A DNA stretch of 17,520 nt from Aphodoplasma sp045592745 (GCA_045592745.1 JAZNVH010000004.1:1-17520), one strand, 5' to 3'. Shown: positions 1 through 6,323, counted from the first letter of the stretch. Numbers and translations: made by a program. The notes: generated by a model not told the origin, from the letters alone.

Positions 1-674
1 CCATATCGTGCTCTGTCAGTCATTAATGCATTCGCAGGAGCATTCTCATCCGTTGCCATATTCGCATTTATATCTGCGCCAATATAAGCGGCCCAACTAC
101 TGTAACCATCAACTGTCGGCCAACTTGCACCATTCCTGTGAAGGTCAACGTAGTTAAGTGTTGTCCACGCACCGCCTACTTCCTCTGATGCGTTAAGGTA
201 AACACTGTCAAGGGTCGAGTTTGAAACGGCGTATACTATACCTGAAACACTTGGGGTAAAGCTAATAAACGGTTCCTCATTTGTCTTAAGCTCATCAAGC
301 TTTGCGTTTGCATCCGCGTCACTTCCTACGTTTCTTCCGCGAATATAGAGAAGTCCTCTTAGCTTTTCACCAATAGCAGTAGCAAGCCAAGCAGTACCAC
401 CCTCAGAACCGCCACGGTTTACAAGTACGGCATCGTTTGGTGAGAATGTGTCACCTTCTACATACTCCGCAAGCTTATACGTTTTTCCATCTGCTGTGCT
501 CGTATAAGTCGCATTTGTTGTATCCACTGAAATTAGCGATGCAGCTGTCGGTGTTGTATCACCGCCTCCTGCAACAGCTTCCCCGTCACCGGGGTCAACT
601 GCGAAAACATTCATGCTTGTAAGCACCATCGTGGCCGCGAGTAAAATGCTTACAATTTTTTTCATCTTCCTCAT
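1..674 (-). CDS. Secreted protein of unknown function, N-terminal part (runs off the left edge)
   Basis: The frame is open from an ATG at 674 to base 1 (224 codons, no stop), so only the N-terminal part is present. A GGAGGGT ribosome binding site at 681-687 sits 6 bases before this ATG, which decides the start over a second in-frame ATG at 665. The first 25 residues form a signal peptide: basic MRKMKK, a hydrophobic core, and a cleavage site after NVFA. The mature part opens with an acidic, Gly/Ala-rich linker and then looks like a beta-rich extracellular domain with many Thr, Ser, Asn, Gly and aromatic residues (for example TAWLATAIGEKLRGLLYIRG at about 100-120). I do not recognise the family. 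A surface, adhesin or polysaccharide-binding protein would fit, but that is inference. It is the last minus-strand gene seen, separated from the ribosomal cluster by a terminator. Confidence 0.8.
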   Translation of the reverse strand, partial: MRKMKKIVSILLAATMVLTSMNVFAVDPGDGEAVAGGGDTTPTAASLISVDTTNATYTSTADGKTYKLAEYVEGDTFSPNDAVLVNRGGSEGGTAWLATAIGEKLRGLLYIRGRNVGSDADANAKLDELKTNEEPFISFTPSVSGIVYAVSNSTLDSVYLNASEEVGGAWTTLNYVDLHRNGASWPTVDGYSSWAAYIGADINANMATDENAPANALMTDRARY

Positions 675-958
675 TTTTTTACCCTCCTAAAATTTTTTTG
701 GTTGTGCTTTTGGGGGTATTTTTGCATCAAAAATCTGGCAAACACAAAAAAACCCACATTGCACTTGAGTATGATTATATTGTACTAAAGTTACATTTTT
801 ATTTCAAGCTATTTTCAAAATAAAAAACAAAAGTTTTTATTTTTTAATGTGTTTTATATATTTTTGCGGTTAAAATGTACAAAATTCATTTGCTTTTTTG
901 TGCATTTTGAAACATAAGTGTTTTATGCTTGCAATTTGTCTGAAATATTTTTGAAATA
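675..958. other. AT-rich leader and spacer before the secreted-protein gene
   Basis: This non-coding stretch holds the 5' leader of the secreted-protein gene. A TATAAT on the minus strand lies near 774-779, but no good -35 hexamer stands 17 bases upstream of it, so the promoter is weak or activator-dependent. The leader is therefore roughly 95 bases long. The remainder (about 790-958) is AT-rich with poly-A and poly-T tracts, and I see no gene in it. Confidence 0.4.
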
Positions 959-1030
959 TTGCCCCTACCGAGCGGCTGTGCCTTGTGGCTTCCCCTTTGG
1001 GGAAGCTGTCAGCGCAGCTGACTAATGAGG
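959..1030. repeat. Double-hairpin palindromic repeat element
   Basis: Two adjacent perfect hairpins stand out in AT-rich surroundings. The first is gcttcccc-ttt-ggggaagc (988-1006) and the second is gtcagc-gca-gctgac (1008-1022). They are flanked by a GC-rich arm (gcccctaccgagcggctgtg from 961) and the tail taatgaggta. Sequences of this style are, as far as I recall, dispersed in many copies in the genomes of gut Clostridia. I see only this copy in the window, so the repeat call rests on that recollection and on the structure. Confidence 0.55.
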
Positions 1031-1035
1031 TATAG

Positions 1036-1066
1036 AAAAAGCGGAGTACCACAGTACTCCGCTTTT
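1036..1066 (-). terminator. Intrinsic terminator of the ribosomal protein operon
   Basis: A 9-bp perfect stem (1041-1049 with 1054-1062) with a 4-base loop is followed on the minus strand by five U (1036-1040). It lies about 20 bases after the rplL stop codon and ends the rplJ-rplL transcript before any rpoB gene. Confidence 0.85.
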
Positions 1067-1085
1067 CTCGCCATATAGGCAATAA

Positions 1086-1469
1086 TTACTTAAGCTCAAC
1101 CTTTGCGCCAACTTCTTCAAGCTTAGCTTTGATAGCTTCAGCATCATCCTTTGAAGCGCCTTCTTTAACAGCCTTAGGAGCGCCGTCAACGAGGTCTTTA
1201 GCTTCTTTAAGACCAAGGCCTGTGATCTCACGAACAACCTTGATAACCTTAACCTTCTCAGCACCTGCATCAGCAAGGATAACGTCGAAGTCTGTCTTCT
1301 CTGCAGCAGCAGCGCCAGCATCAGCCGGAGCACCTGCAACAGCAGCAACAGCAACAGGAGCAGCAGCGCTTACGCCAAACTCCTCTTCCATAGCCTTAAC
1401 CAATTCAGAAACCTCTAATACTGTAAGCTCTTTGATTGCGTCCAATACGCTTGTAACTTTTTCACTCAT
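1086..1469 (-). CDS. rplL: 50S ribosomal protein L7/L12
   Basis: This 127-aa acidic protein is the stalk protein of the large subunit, which binds L10 in several dimers and recruits elongation factors. The sequence shows the N-terminal dimerisation domain (start MSEKVTSVLDAIKELTVLE), an Ala/Gly-rich flexible hinge at about residues 35-55, and the C-terminal domain with the conserved EKVKVIKVVREITGLGLKEA and KDLVDGAPK segments. The length is typical of the family. The ATG at 1469 has a GGAGGT site about 8 bases upstream. It follows rplJ by 58 bases and is the last gene of the operon, before the terminator at 1036-1066. L12 is made in excess over L10, and both are controlled through the L10 leader. 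Confidence 0.98.
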   Translation of the reverse strand: MSEKVTSVLDAIKELTVLEVSELVKAMEEEFGVSAAAPVAVAAVAGAPADAGAAAAEKTDFDVILADAGAEKVKVIKVVREITGLGLKEAKDLVDGAPKAVKEGASKDDAEAIKAKLEEVGAKVELK

Positions 1470-1527
1470 TTTAATGTACCTCCATAAATTTTAAATAATT
1501 TTTTGTTTTTAGTTTAATATTTTTTTA

Positions 1528-2067
1528 TTACTCGCCTGCTGCAGCTTTCTTTTCTGCATAAGCGTTAAGCGCAATTGCCATAGCACGGATATTTCCCTGC
1601 AATATATTGACAACTCCGGATACGGGTGCGTTTAGGCTGCCCATAAGTTTTGCAATAAGCTCTTCCTTTGAAGGAAGCTTTGAAAGTTCGATAACGCCTT
1701 TTTCGTCGATAACTTTACCGTCAACGAAACCAGCCTTAATGCTTACGATATCGTTATCTTTGGCAAATTTAGCCAAAACCTTTGCCGGTGCAATTGCATC
1801 TGTCGATGAAACTGCGAGAGCCGTAGGACCATGAAGCACTGGATCAAGCTCATCAAGACCAACCTCTTTTGAAGCAAATCTTGTAAGAGTGTTCTTTACA
1901 ACATGATAGCTTACGCCGGCAGCTCTAAGATCATTTCTAAGTTTTGTATCTTCTTCAACTGTCAAACCGCGATAGTCGAACAAAACGCCCGCCTGTGCAT
2001 TTTTGAGAGTTTCAGTAAGCTCTAAAACTATCTTTTTCTTTTCGCTTAAAGCCTTCTCACTTGGCAT
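1528..2067 (-). CDS. rplJ: 50S ribosomal protein L10
   Basis: L10 anchors the L7/L12 dimers at the GTPase centre of the large subunit. The protein reads MPSEKALSEKKKIVLELTET and continues with the family hallmarks DYRGLTVEE, LRAAGVSYHVVKNTL and GPTALAVS, then an Ala-rich C-terminal helix that binds L12. I chose the ATG at 2067 (179 aa) because GGAGGT at 2078-2083 precedes it by 10 bases. An in-frame start at 2115 would add 16 residues that do not belong to the family and would lie in the leader. The gene follows its own promoter and L10 leader, and L10 (with L12) is expected to bind that leader and repress its own synthesis. Confidence 0.97.
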   Translation of the reverse strand: MPSEKALSEKKKIVLELTETLKNAQAGVLFDYRGLTVEEDTKLRNDLRAAGVSYHVVKNTLTRFASKEVGLDELDPVLHGPTALAVSSTDAIAPAKVLAKFAKDNDIVSIKAGFVDGKVIDEKGVIELSKLPSKEELIAKLMGSLNAPVSGVVNILQGNIRAMAIALNAYAEKKAAAGE

Positions 2068-2129
2068 GTGATGTTTCACCTCCCATAATTTAAGGTCAAT
2101 CGTATAAAACACCATTTGGTGTGTTTTTC

Positions 2130-2331
2130 AGAATGTGATATCCATAATCTTCTGTCGAAGGAATAAAAACAGGCTCCCCCGCGTAGACGAGAGAGCCATA
2201 AAATCGCAATTATACATGATGCGCCGCATCAAAAATTACAATGCCCACCTCGGCAGGAAAGCAAACGCTCGTTACGGTGAAACTCACCACCTGCTGTCTA
2301 CGGAAGATATATCAAATTCTCAACGAATAAA
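2130..2331 (-). promoter_or_regulatory. L10 leader, autoregulatory RNA of the rplJ-rplL operon
   Basis: The transcribed leader between the rplJ promoter and the gene carries the conserved core of the L10 leader. TTCCGTAGACAGCAGGTG (minus strand, about 2287-2304) is followed about 40 bases on by TTTCCTGCCGAGGTGGG (about 2243-2259), so AGCAGG pairs with CCTGC to form the L10-binding stem. An attenuator hairpin at 2172-2197 follows. In the known family, the L10-L12 complex binds this RNA and shuts off the operon. Confidence 0.85.
2164..2197 (-). terminator. Attenuator hairpin within the L10 leader
   Basis: On the minus strand GGCTCTCTCG and CGGGGGAGCC form a 10-bp stem (with three G-U pairs) around a 6-base loop, followed by TGTTTTTATT. 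It lies between the promoter and rplJ, so it can act only as a conditional terminator. GTCTACG, spanning the loop and its flanks (2182-2188), is exactly complementary to CGTAGAC of the leader core (2296-2302), which gives a candidate antiterminator pairing. Confidence 0.75.
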
Positions 2332-2360
2332 ATCTTAACACAAAAAATATGTGTTGTCAA
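2332..2360 (-). promoter_or_regulatory. Promoter of rplJ-rplL
   Basis: TTGACA (2355-2360) is separated by exactly 17 bases from TAAGAT (2332-2337) on the minus strand, just after the rplA stop codon. The spacer is itself nearly palindromic (ACACA...TGTGT). It makes rplJ-rplL a transcription unit that can run independently of rplK-rplA. Confidence 0.8.
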
Positions 2361-2378
2361 GAGCAAATTAAAATATTT

Positions 2379-3074
2379 TTACGCTTCTGCTCTTGCCGGG
2401 TTGATTTTGATTCCCGGGCCCATTGTCGAAGCAACTGCAACACTCTTAAGGTACTGACCTTTTGCAGCAGCCGGCTTTGCTTTAACTACAGCACTCATAA
2501 GTGTTTTGTAGTTTTCTACAAGCTTCTCTGCACCGAATGATGCCTTACCGATTGGGCAGTGAATGACATTTGTCTTATCAAGTCTGTACTCAATTTTACC
2601 TGACTTAATTTCATTAATAGCTTTTGTAACGTCGGGTGTAACAGTACCGGCCTTAGGTGACGGCATAAGTCCCTTAGGGCCAAGCACCTTACCAAGACGG
2701 CCAACAACGCCCATCATGTCGGGTGTTGCAACAACCACGTCGTACTCAAACCAGTTATCATTCTGAATTTTCGGAATTAACTCCTCGCCGCCAACGAAAT
2801 CAGCGCCTGCCGCCTCTGCCTCAGCAACCTTATCGCCTTTTGCGAAAACAAGAACGCGAGCAACCTTACCAGTACCATGAGGGAGCACAACTGCGCCTCT
2901 TACCTGCTGGTCTGCGTGTCTCGAGTCAACACCTAATTTAATATGAACCTCAACAGTTTCGTCAAACTTTGCCTTTGAAGTTTTGATAGCAAGATCGATT
3001 GCTTCTGCCGGGTCATATGTCTTAGTTTTGTCGAACAACTTTACGCTGTCCTGATACTTTTTACCTCTAAACAT
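2379..3074 (-). CDS. rplA: 50S ribosomal protein L1
   Basis: L1 binds the mobile L1 stalk of 23S rRNA, helps release deacylated tRNA, and represses its own operon by binding mRNA that mimics the rRNA site. The 231-aa frame shows all family marks: MFRGKKYQDSVKLFDKTKTY, the VEVHIKLGVDSRHADQQVRG block, the VATPDMMGVVGRLGKVLGPK and GLMPSPKAGTVTPDV blocks, and the C-terminal STMGPGIKINPARA. The length is normal. The ATG at 3074 has a GGAGGAAAGG purine tract upstream. It follows rplK by 79 bases, and that gap contains an L1-binding-site look-alike, so the protein probably regulates its own translation. Confidence 0.98.
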   Translation of the reverse strand: MFRGKKYQDSVKLFDKTKTYDPAEAIDLAIKTSKAKFDETVEVHIKLGVDSRHADQQVRGAVVLPHGTGKVARVLVFAKGDKVAEAEAAGADFVGGEELIPKIQNDNWFEYDVVVATPDMMGVVGRLGKVLGPKGLMPSPKAGTVTPDVTKAINEIKSGKIEYRLDKTNVIHCPIGKASFGAEKLVENYKTLMSAVVKAKPAAAKGQYLKSVAVASTMGPGIKINPARAEA

Positions 3075-3091
3075 AGTAACCTTTCCTCCTT

Positions 3092-3128
3092 ATGTGGTCA
3101 AGCAAAGCGTCATATACGCTTCTCCCAC
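3092..3128 (-). promoter_or_regulatory. L1 operator (23S rRNA mimic) before rplA
   Basis: On the minus strand the gap before rplA reads GTGGGAG, then a hairpin AAGCG...CGCTT, then TTGACCACAT directly upstream of the rplA ribosome binding site. GUGGGAG paired with ACCAC, flanking an internal asymmetric loop, is the L1-binding arrangement of 23S rRNA helices 76-77. This matches the known autoregulation by L1 and resembles the second copy at 3607-3637. Confidence 0.7.
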
Positions 3129-3153
3129 GAACTTACCTTTGGCCTTTGCCAAA

Positions 3154-3579
3154 TTAATCCTCTACTACAATACCCATGCTTCTTGCCGTACCTGAAATCA
3201 TGCTCATAGCGGCTTCTACACTTGCAGCATTCAAATCGGGCATCTTCTGCTCTGCAATCTGACGAACTGCATCTTTAGAAATTTTAGCAACCTTTGTCTT
3301 ATTCGGTACGCCCGAACCGCTTTCAATTTTGCATGCCTTCTTCAAAAGAACGGCAGCCGGCGGAGTCTTTGTAATGAATGAGAAGGAACGGTCTGCATAT
3401 ACGGTAATAACTACCGGAATTATAAGACCTGCATCCTTAGCAGTCTTTTCATTAAACTCCTTACAGAATTGCATAATATTTACGCCGTGCTGACCCAACG
3501 CAGGACCTACCGGCGGAGCAGGCGTTGCTTTGCCCGCAGCAATCTGCAGTTTGATGTAACCTGCAACTTTCTGTGCCAT
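3154..3579 (-). CDS. rplK: 50S ribosomal protein L11
   Basis: L11 binds the GTPase-associated region of 23S rRNA and is needed for factor-dependent GTP hydrolysis and the stringent response. The 141-aa frame has the N-terminal domain with AQKVAGYIKLQIAAGKATPA and PPVGPALGQHGVNIMQFCKE, the proline-rich segment that takes part in thiostrepton sensitivity. The C-terminal RNA-binding domain contains TPPAAVLLKKA and ends in SMISGTARSMGIVVED. The length is the family norm. The ATG at 3579 has GGAGGT about 9 bases upstream. It is the first gene after nusG, with a 149-base gap that carries an L1 operator. Confidence 0.98.
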   Translation of the reverse strand: MAQKVAGYIKLQIAAGKATPAPPVGPALGQHGVNIMQFCKEFNEKTAKDAGLIIPVVITVYADRSFSFITKTPPAAVLLKKACKIESGSGVPNKTKVAKISKDAVRQIAEQKMPDLNAASVEAAMSMISGTARSMGIVVED

Positions 3580-3606
3580 GTGACTTGCACCTCCTTAATT
3601 AAACAA

Positions 3607-3637
3607 ATGTGGTAATGGCGGACTTTCGTCCTCCCAC
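3607..3637 (-). promoter_or_regulatory. L1 operator (23S rRNA mimic) before rplK
   Basis: The minus strand reads GTGGGAG, a small hairpin GGACGAAAGTCC, and CGCCATTACCACAT, which is the L1 stalk arrangement. L1 binding here would repress rplK and rplA translation, as known for L1 operons. The same GGGAGGA can instead pair with TCCTCC 25 bases upstream around an inner AAGGC/GCCTT stem (3641-3662), so two exclusive folds are possible. Confidence 0.75.
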
Positions 3638-3728
3638 GCAAGGCTATGCGCCTTGGAGGATGCGAAAAATTCGCATATATTAACAAACGGCAAGCCGTCT
3701 ATTAAACAAATAAATTTTATGAGCTTTT

Positions 3729-4265
3729 TTAATCAAGCGGTTCAACCTGATAAAAATCAAGCTCAACGGGCGTTTCCTGTCCAAACATTGAAACACAGAT
3801 ACGCACCTTCTGTTTTTCTTCATTTATTTCTTCAACTACACCGATAAAGTCTTCCAAAGGACCTGAAACGATTTTTACGTTGTCACCGAGTGCAAAGTCA
3901 ACCTGTGTAACCTTTTTCTCGATACCGAGTTCATAAACCTCTTCCTCGGTAAGCGGAACAGGCTTTGAGCCCGGTCCTACAAAGCTCGTAACGCCGCGCG
4001 TATTACGCACAACGAACCAGCTTAAATCGTTCATAACCATTTTTACGATAACATATCCAGGAAGCACTTTGCGCTGTACAACTTTGCGTTCCTGTGTGCC
4101 ATCTTCTTTATCCTTTACCTCAACGACTTCTTCCATTGGAATTCTGATTTCCTGAATAAGGTCAGAAATTCCTCTGTTCTCAACCGTTTTCTCAATGTTG
4201 GTCTTGACTTTATTTTCGTAGCCCGAATAGGTATGTATAACATACCACTTTGCTGCATCAGCCAT
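3729..4265 (-). CDS. nusG: Transcription termination/antitermination factor NusG
   Basis: NusG binds RNA polymerase and modulates pausing, and it bridges to S10 or Rho. The 178-aa frame has the NGN domain: KWYVIHTYSGYENKVKTNIE at residues 6-25, then QRKVLPGYVIVKMVMND and WFVVRNTRGVTSFVGPG. The C-terminal KOW domain contains FALGDNVKIVSGPLEDFIGV and VSMFGQETPVELDF. The length and domain order are ordinary. The ATG at 4265 has AAAGGAGC upstream. It lies 32 bases after secE, in the universal secE-nusG-rplK order. Confidence 0.98.
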   Translation of the reverse strand: MADAAKWYVIHTYSGYENKVKTNIEKTVENRGISDLIQEIRIPMEEVVEVKDKEDGTQERKVVQRKVLPGYVIVKMVMNDLSWFVVRNTRGVTSFVGPGSKPVPLTEEEVYELGIEKKVTQVDFALGDNVKIVSGPLEDFIGVVEEINEEKQKVRICVSMFGQETPVELDFYQVEPLD

Positions 4266-4297
4266 ACTTCTCTGCTCCTTTACGGGCGATATCGTTA

Positions 4298-4552
4298 TTA
4301 CTGGAACTTAAGCACATCCATAAAAGCTTTGCCAAAGTCGCCAATGACAACGCCTCTTACGATTCCGCCAAAGATAGTATCTACGATTGCCAAAAATACT
4401 CCGACCATGATGATTACGGCAATAACAATCATTGTGTTACGAAGTGTCTGTGACCATGTAGGCCATACAACTTTCTTCATTTCACTTTTAACTTCTCTGA
4501 AAAACTTAGCAATTCTTGAAAAAAAGCCTTGTTTCTTTGTAGATTCGCTCAT
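4298..4552 (-). CDS. secE: Protein translocase subunit SecE
   Basis: SecE clamps the SecY channel in the membrane and is essential for Sec export. This 84-aa, single-span form is typical of Firmicutes. It shows a basic cytoplasmic N-terminus, the amphipathic helix FFREVKSEMKKVVWPTWSQT with the family signature around residues 18-37, and one C-terminal membrane helix (IVIAVIIMVGVFLAIVDTIF). A GGAGGA site precedes the ATG at 4552. It is the second gene of the rpmG-secE-nusG set. Confidence 0.96.
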   Translation of the reverse strand: MSESTKKQGFFSRIAKFFREVKSEMKKVVWPTWSQTLRNTMIVIAVIIMVGVFLAIVDTIFGGIVRGVVIGDFGKAFMDVLKFQ

Positions 4553-4594
4553 TACAAATCTCCTCCTAAAATAAGCTTGTGCATAACACTAAAA

Positions 4595-4744
4595 TTATTT
4601 TGTTTCCTTGTGAAGTGTATGCTTTCTGCAAAACTTGCAGTATTTGTTAAGTTCAAGCCTGTCCGGAGTGTTCTTCTTGTCCTTCATTGTGTTGTAGTTT
4701 CTCTGCTTGCACTCACTGCATGCCAATGTAATTTTAGTTCTCAT
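4595..4744 (-). CDS. rpmG: 50S ribosomal protein L33
   Basis: A 49-aa protein of the large subunit starting MRTKITLACSECKQRNY and ending YCKFCRKHTLHKETK. The two Cys pairs (CSEC and CKFC) show the zinc-binding form of L33. The frame is open further upstream to 4846, but the ATG at 4744 is preceded by GGAGGT (4751-4756) and gives the family N-terminus, so the longer version is rejected. It heads the rpmG-secE-nusG cluster, an order common in Firmicutes, and is transcribed from the promoter at 4876-4904. Confidence 0.96.
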   Translation of the reverse strand: MRTKITLACSECKQRNYNTMKDKKNTPDRLELNKYCKFCRKHTLHKETK

Positions 4745-4875
4745 GGTTACACCTCCATTTATCTGATACATCTCATAATAAGACGTATTTTCGCTATTTT
4801 GATTTATTGTTTCTGCATATATGCAGATGCTCCTAAAAGTGTGCATAAAAAAAAAGACTTACACGAAGCACTAAT

Positions 4876-4904
4876 AATATACCATAATAAACTACCCAAG
4901 TCAA
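4876..4904 (-). promoter_or_regulatory. Promoter of rpmG-secE-nusG
   Basis: TTGACT (4899-4904) and TATATT (4876-4881) are spaced by exactly 17 bases on the minus strand. The roughly 125-base leader before rpmG contains a 14-base perfect palindrome, ctgcatatatgcag (4813-4826), preceded by an AGGAG that begins no clear gene. Confidence 0.8.
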
Positions 4905-4984
4905 TAGAAAAATCAAAAAAATTTTCTTATATAGCAAAAATTTTATCATAAACCTTCAAAAATTGTCTTTTAAGATAATTTGCC

Positions 4985-5013
4985 TTGCATTTTTTATATA
5001 GTGTATATATAAT
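4985..5013 (+). promoter_or_regulatory. Promoter of the radC-family gene
   Basis: TTGCAT (4985-4990) is 17 bases from TATAAT (5008-5013). This places the start point about 30 bases before the ribosome binding site GGAGGT at 5034-5039. It is divergent from the rpmG promoter, with about 80 bases between the two -35 elements. Confidence 0.7.
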
Positions 5014-5048
5014 TATAGGTATAAAAGCAATACGGAGGTTTTACCACT

Positions 5049-5744
5049 ATGGCTGATACTACACAAAAGTCAAATTCACACGCAGGGCACCGCTCAAGGT
5101 TAAAGCAACGCTTTTTAACAGAAGGGCTTGACAGCTTTGAAAAACATCAAATACTTGAGCTTTTGCTGTTTTATACAATTCCACAAAAAGATACAAATGA
5201 AATTGCTCATGATTTGCTTGACAGATTTGGCTCACTTTCACGTGTTTTTGATGCACATCCAAGCGAACTTCAAAAGGTAAAAGGCATAAGCGAGCACAGC
5301 AGCACACTTATTTCAATGATACCTCAGCTTGCACGTGCATATTTAAAAGATTTAACGCGTGAGCGCCCTGTTCTAAGCAGCTCTGCCGTAGCAGGAGAAT
5401 ATATAAAAAATTTCTTTATGGGAAGAATATACGAAGCATTTTATATTTTCTGTTTGGACAATTCATGCCGTGTTATCCACGAAGAGCTTGTATGTGAAGG
5501 CACTCTCGACGAAACTCCGTGCTATCCGCGCCTCATACTCGAAATAGCATTCAGACACAATGCTCAAAAAGTAATTTTCGCCCATAATCATCCATCTGAT
5601 ATATTGCGTCCGTCAACGGGCGATATCGAAAGCACAAAAAAGCTTGTAAGCATATTCGAAAGTGTAGATATAGAGGTCGTCGACCATTTTATAGCAGGAA
5701 AATCCGATTATATAAGTATGGCGGATATTGGTTGTCTTAGATAA
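5049..5744 (+). CDS. radC: RadC family protein (JAB/MPN domain)
   Basis: A 231-aa member of the RadC family, once called a DNA repair protein; its cellular role is unsettled. The N-terminal half has helix-hairpin-helix-like segments (HRSRLKQRFLTEGLDSFEKH and LQKVKGISEHSSTLISM). The C-terminal JAB1/MPN-type metalloprotease-like domain carries the metal motif AHNHPSD...RPSTGD, with His179, His181 and Asp192. Most relatives read HPSGDPTPS here, while this protein has HPSDILRPS, and it lacks the usual GTL-S-HPRE spacing (GTLDETPCYPR instead). The start ATG at 5049 is fixed by the GGAGGT 9 bases upstream. It is the only plus-strand protein gene in this part and is closed by a strong terminator. 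Confidence 0.9.
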   Translation: MADTTQKSNSHAGHRSRLKQRFLTEGLDSFEKHQILELLLFYTIPQKDTNEIAHDLLDRFGSLSRVFDAHPSELQKVKGISEHSSTLISMIPQLARAYLKDLTRERPVLSSSAVAGEYIKNFFMGRIYEAFYIFCLDNSCRVIHEELVCEGTLDETPCYPRLILEIAFRHNAQKVIFAHNHPSDILRPSTGDIESTKKLVSIFESVDIEVVDHFIAGKSDYISMADIGCLR

Positions 5745-5752
5745 ATATTATA

Positions 5753-5786
5753 CGGGGTGAACCACAACAAGTTCACCCCGCTTTTT
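5753..5786 (+). terminator. Terminator of the radC-family gene
   Basis: A 10-bp perfect stem (CGGGGTGAAC, 5753-5762, with 5771-5780) has an 8-base loop and is followed by CTTTTTATTTT. It lies between two convergent genes, and its T-tract overlaps the stop codon of the minus-strand gene beginning at 6258. It may work in both directions, although the opposite U-tract is poor. Confidence 0.85.
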
Positions 5787-6258
5787 ATTTTATTTCGTAT
5801 CCGCCCTTAATCATAAGTATTGCATCACCCTCGCTGCCAATAACAACGCCTCGTCCATCGTCAAGCGGCACTATCAAAAGATGATTCGATGGGACTGCCG
5901 CTTTGTCGGCAAGGTCATATCCGCCCGTAACATCAGCAATACCTCCACGTGCAGAGCCAATAACGCTCGCACTGCCCATTCTCAAAATCATTTCTGTTCC
6001 TGCAGAGGCGATAACAGTTTTTCCGGCACCTACATTTACAACCTCAAACACATCCGGCGCACTTTGAACCTCAGATGGCTTGATTTTTGTCACAGCATCA
6101 TCTATGTAGGAGTAAATTTTCGGCAGCAGAACAGAATCAATATAACTTTTGCTGATAAGCGGATCTGCATCACTTCCCGGTTCAGCTGCAAATACAAATC
6201 CCGCTGCCCCCAACGCCAAAACACACGCACCGCAAATTGCCACAATTCTTTTTTTCAC
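5785..6258 (-). CDS. Small secreted protein of unknown function
   Basis: A 157-aa protein with a clear signal peptide: KKR, a hydrophobic Ala/Leu/Val core, and cleavage after FVFA. The mature part starts AEPGSDADPLISKSYIDSVL, a Gly/Asp segment, then a beta-rich domain with GAGKTVIASAGTEMILRMGS, GGYDLADKAAVPSNHLLIVP and a final MIKGGYEIK. Similar small exported proteins with a DPLISKSYID start are, as I recall, common and unnamed in Clostridia. The frame has GTG starts at 6267, 6261 and 6258. The Shine-Dalgarno GGGGTG overlaps the first, so 6258, about 6 bases downstream, is preferred. It lies 60 bases after ndoA without a clear terminator between them, and I can propose no function. Confidence 0.85.
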   Translation of the reverse strand: MKKRIVAICGACVLALGAAGFVFAAEPGSDADPLISKSYIDSVLLPKIYSYIDDAVTKIKPSEVQSAPDVFEVVNVGAGKTVIASAGTEMILRMGSASVIGSARGGIADVTGGYDLADKAAVPSNHLLIVPLDDGRGVVIGSEGDAILMIKGGYEIK

Positions 6259-6323
6259 CACAAACACCCCTTCTTTTGTATGATTATCTGTTTTTCTTCC
6301 TAATTAATATAACATAGAATATT

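Noticed and set aside
1022..1354. Second minus-strand frame (Leu-rich) overlapping rplL
   Set aside because: It is an out-of-frame reading of rplL that continues into the terminator hairpin.
1129..1494. Plus-strand open frame across rplL
   Set aside because: It is the antisense shadow of the Ala-rich rplL gene and has no promoter or ribosome binding site.
2563..2941. Plus-strand frames opposite rplA
   Set aside because: They are shadows of a highly conserved ribosomal gene with no initiation signals.
4529..4951. Plus-strand 140-codon frame across rpmG and its leader
   Set aside because: It runs through rpmG and the rpmG promoter on the opposite strand and lacks a ribosome binding site.
5881..6303. 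Plus-strand frame opposite the small secreted protein
   Set aside because: The minus-strand frame has a signal peptide and a ribosome binding site; this one has neither.
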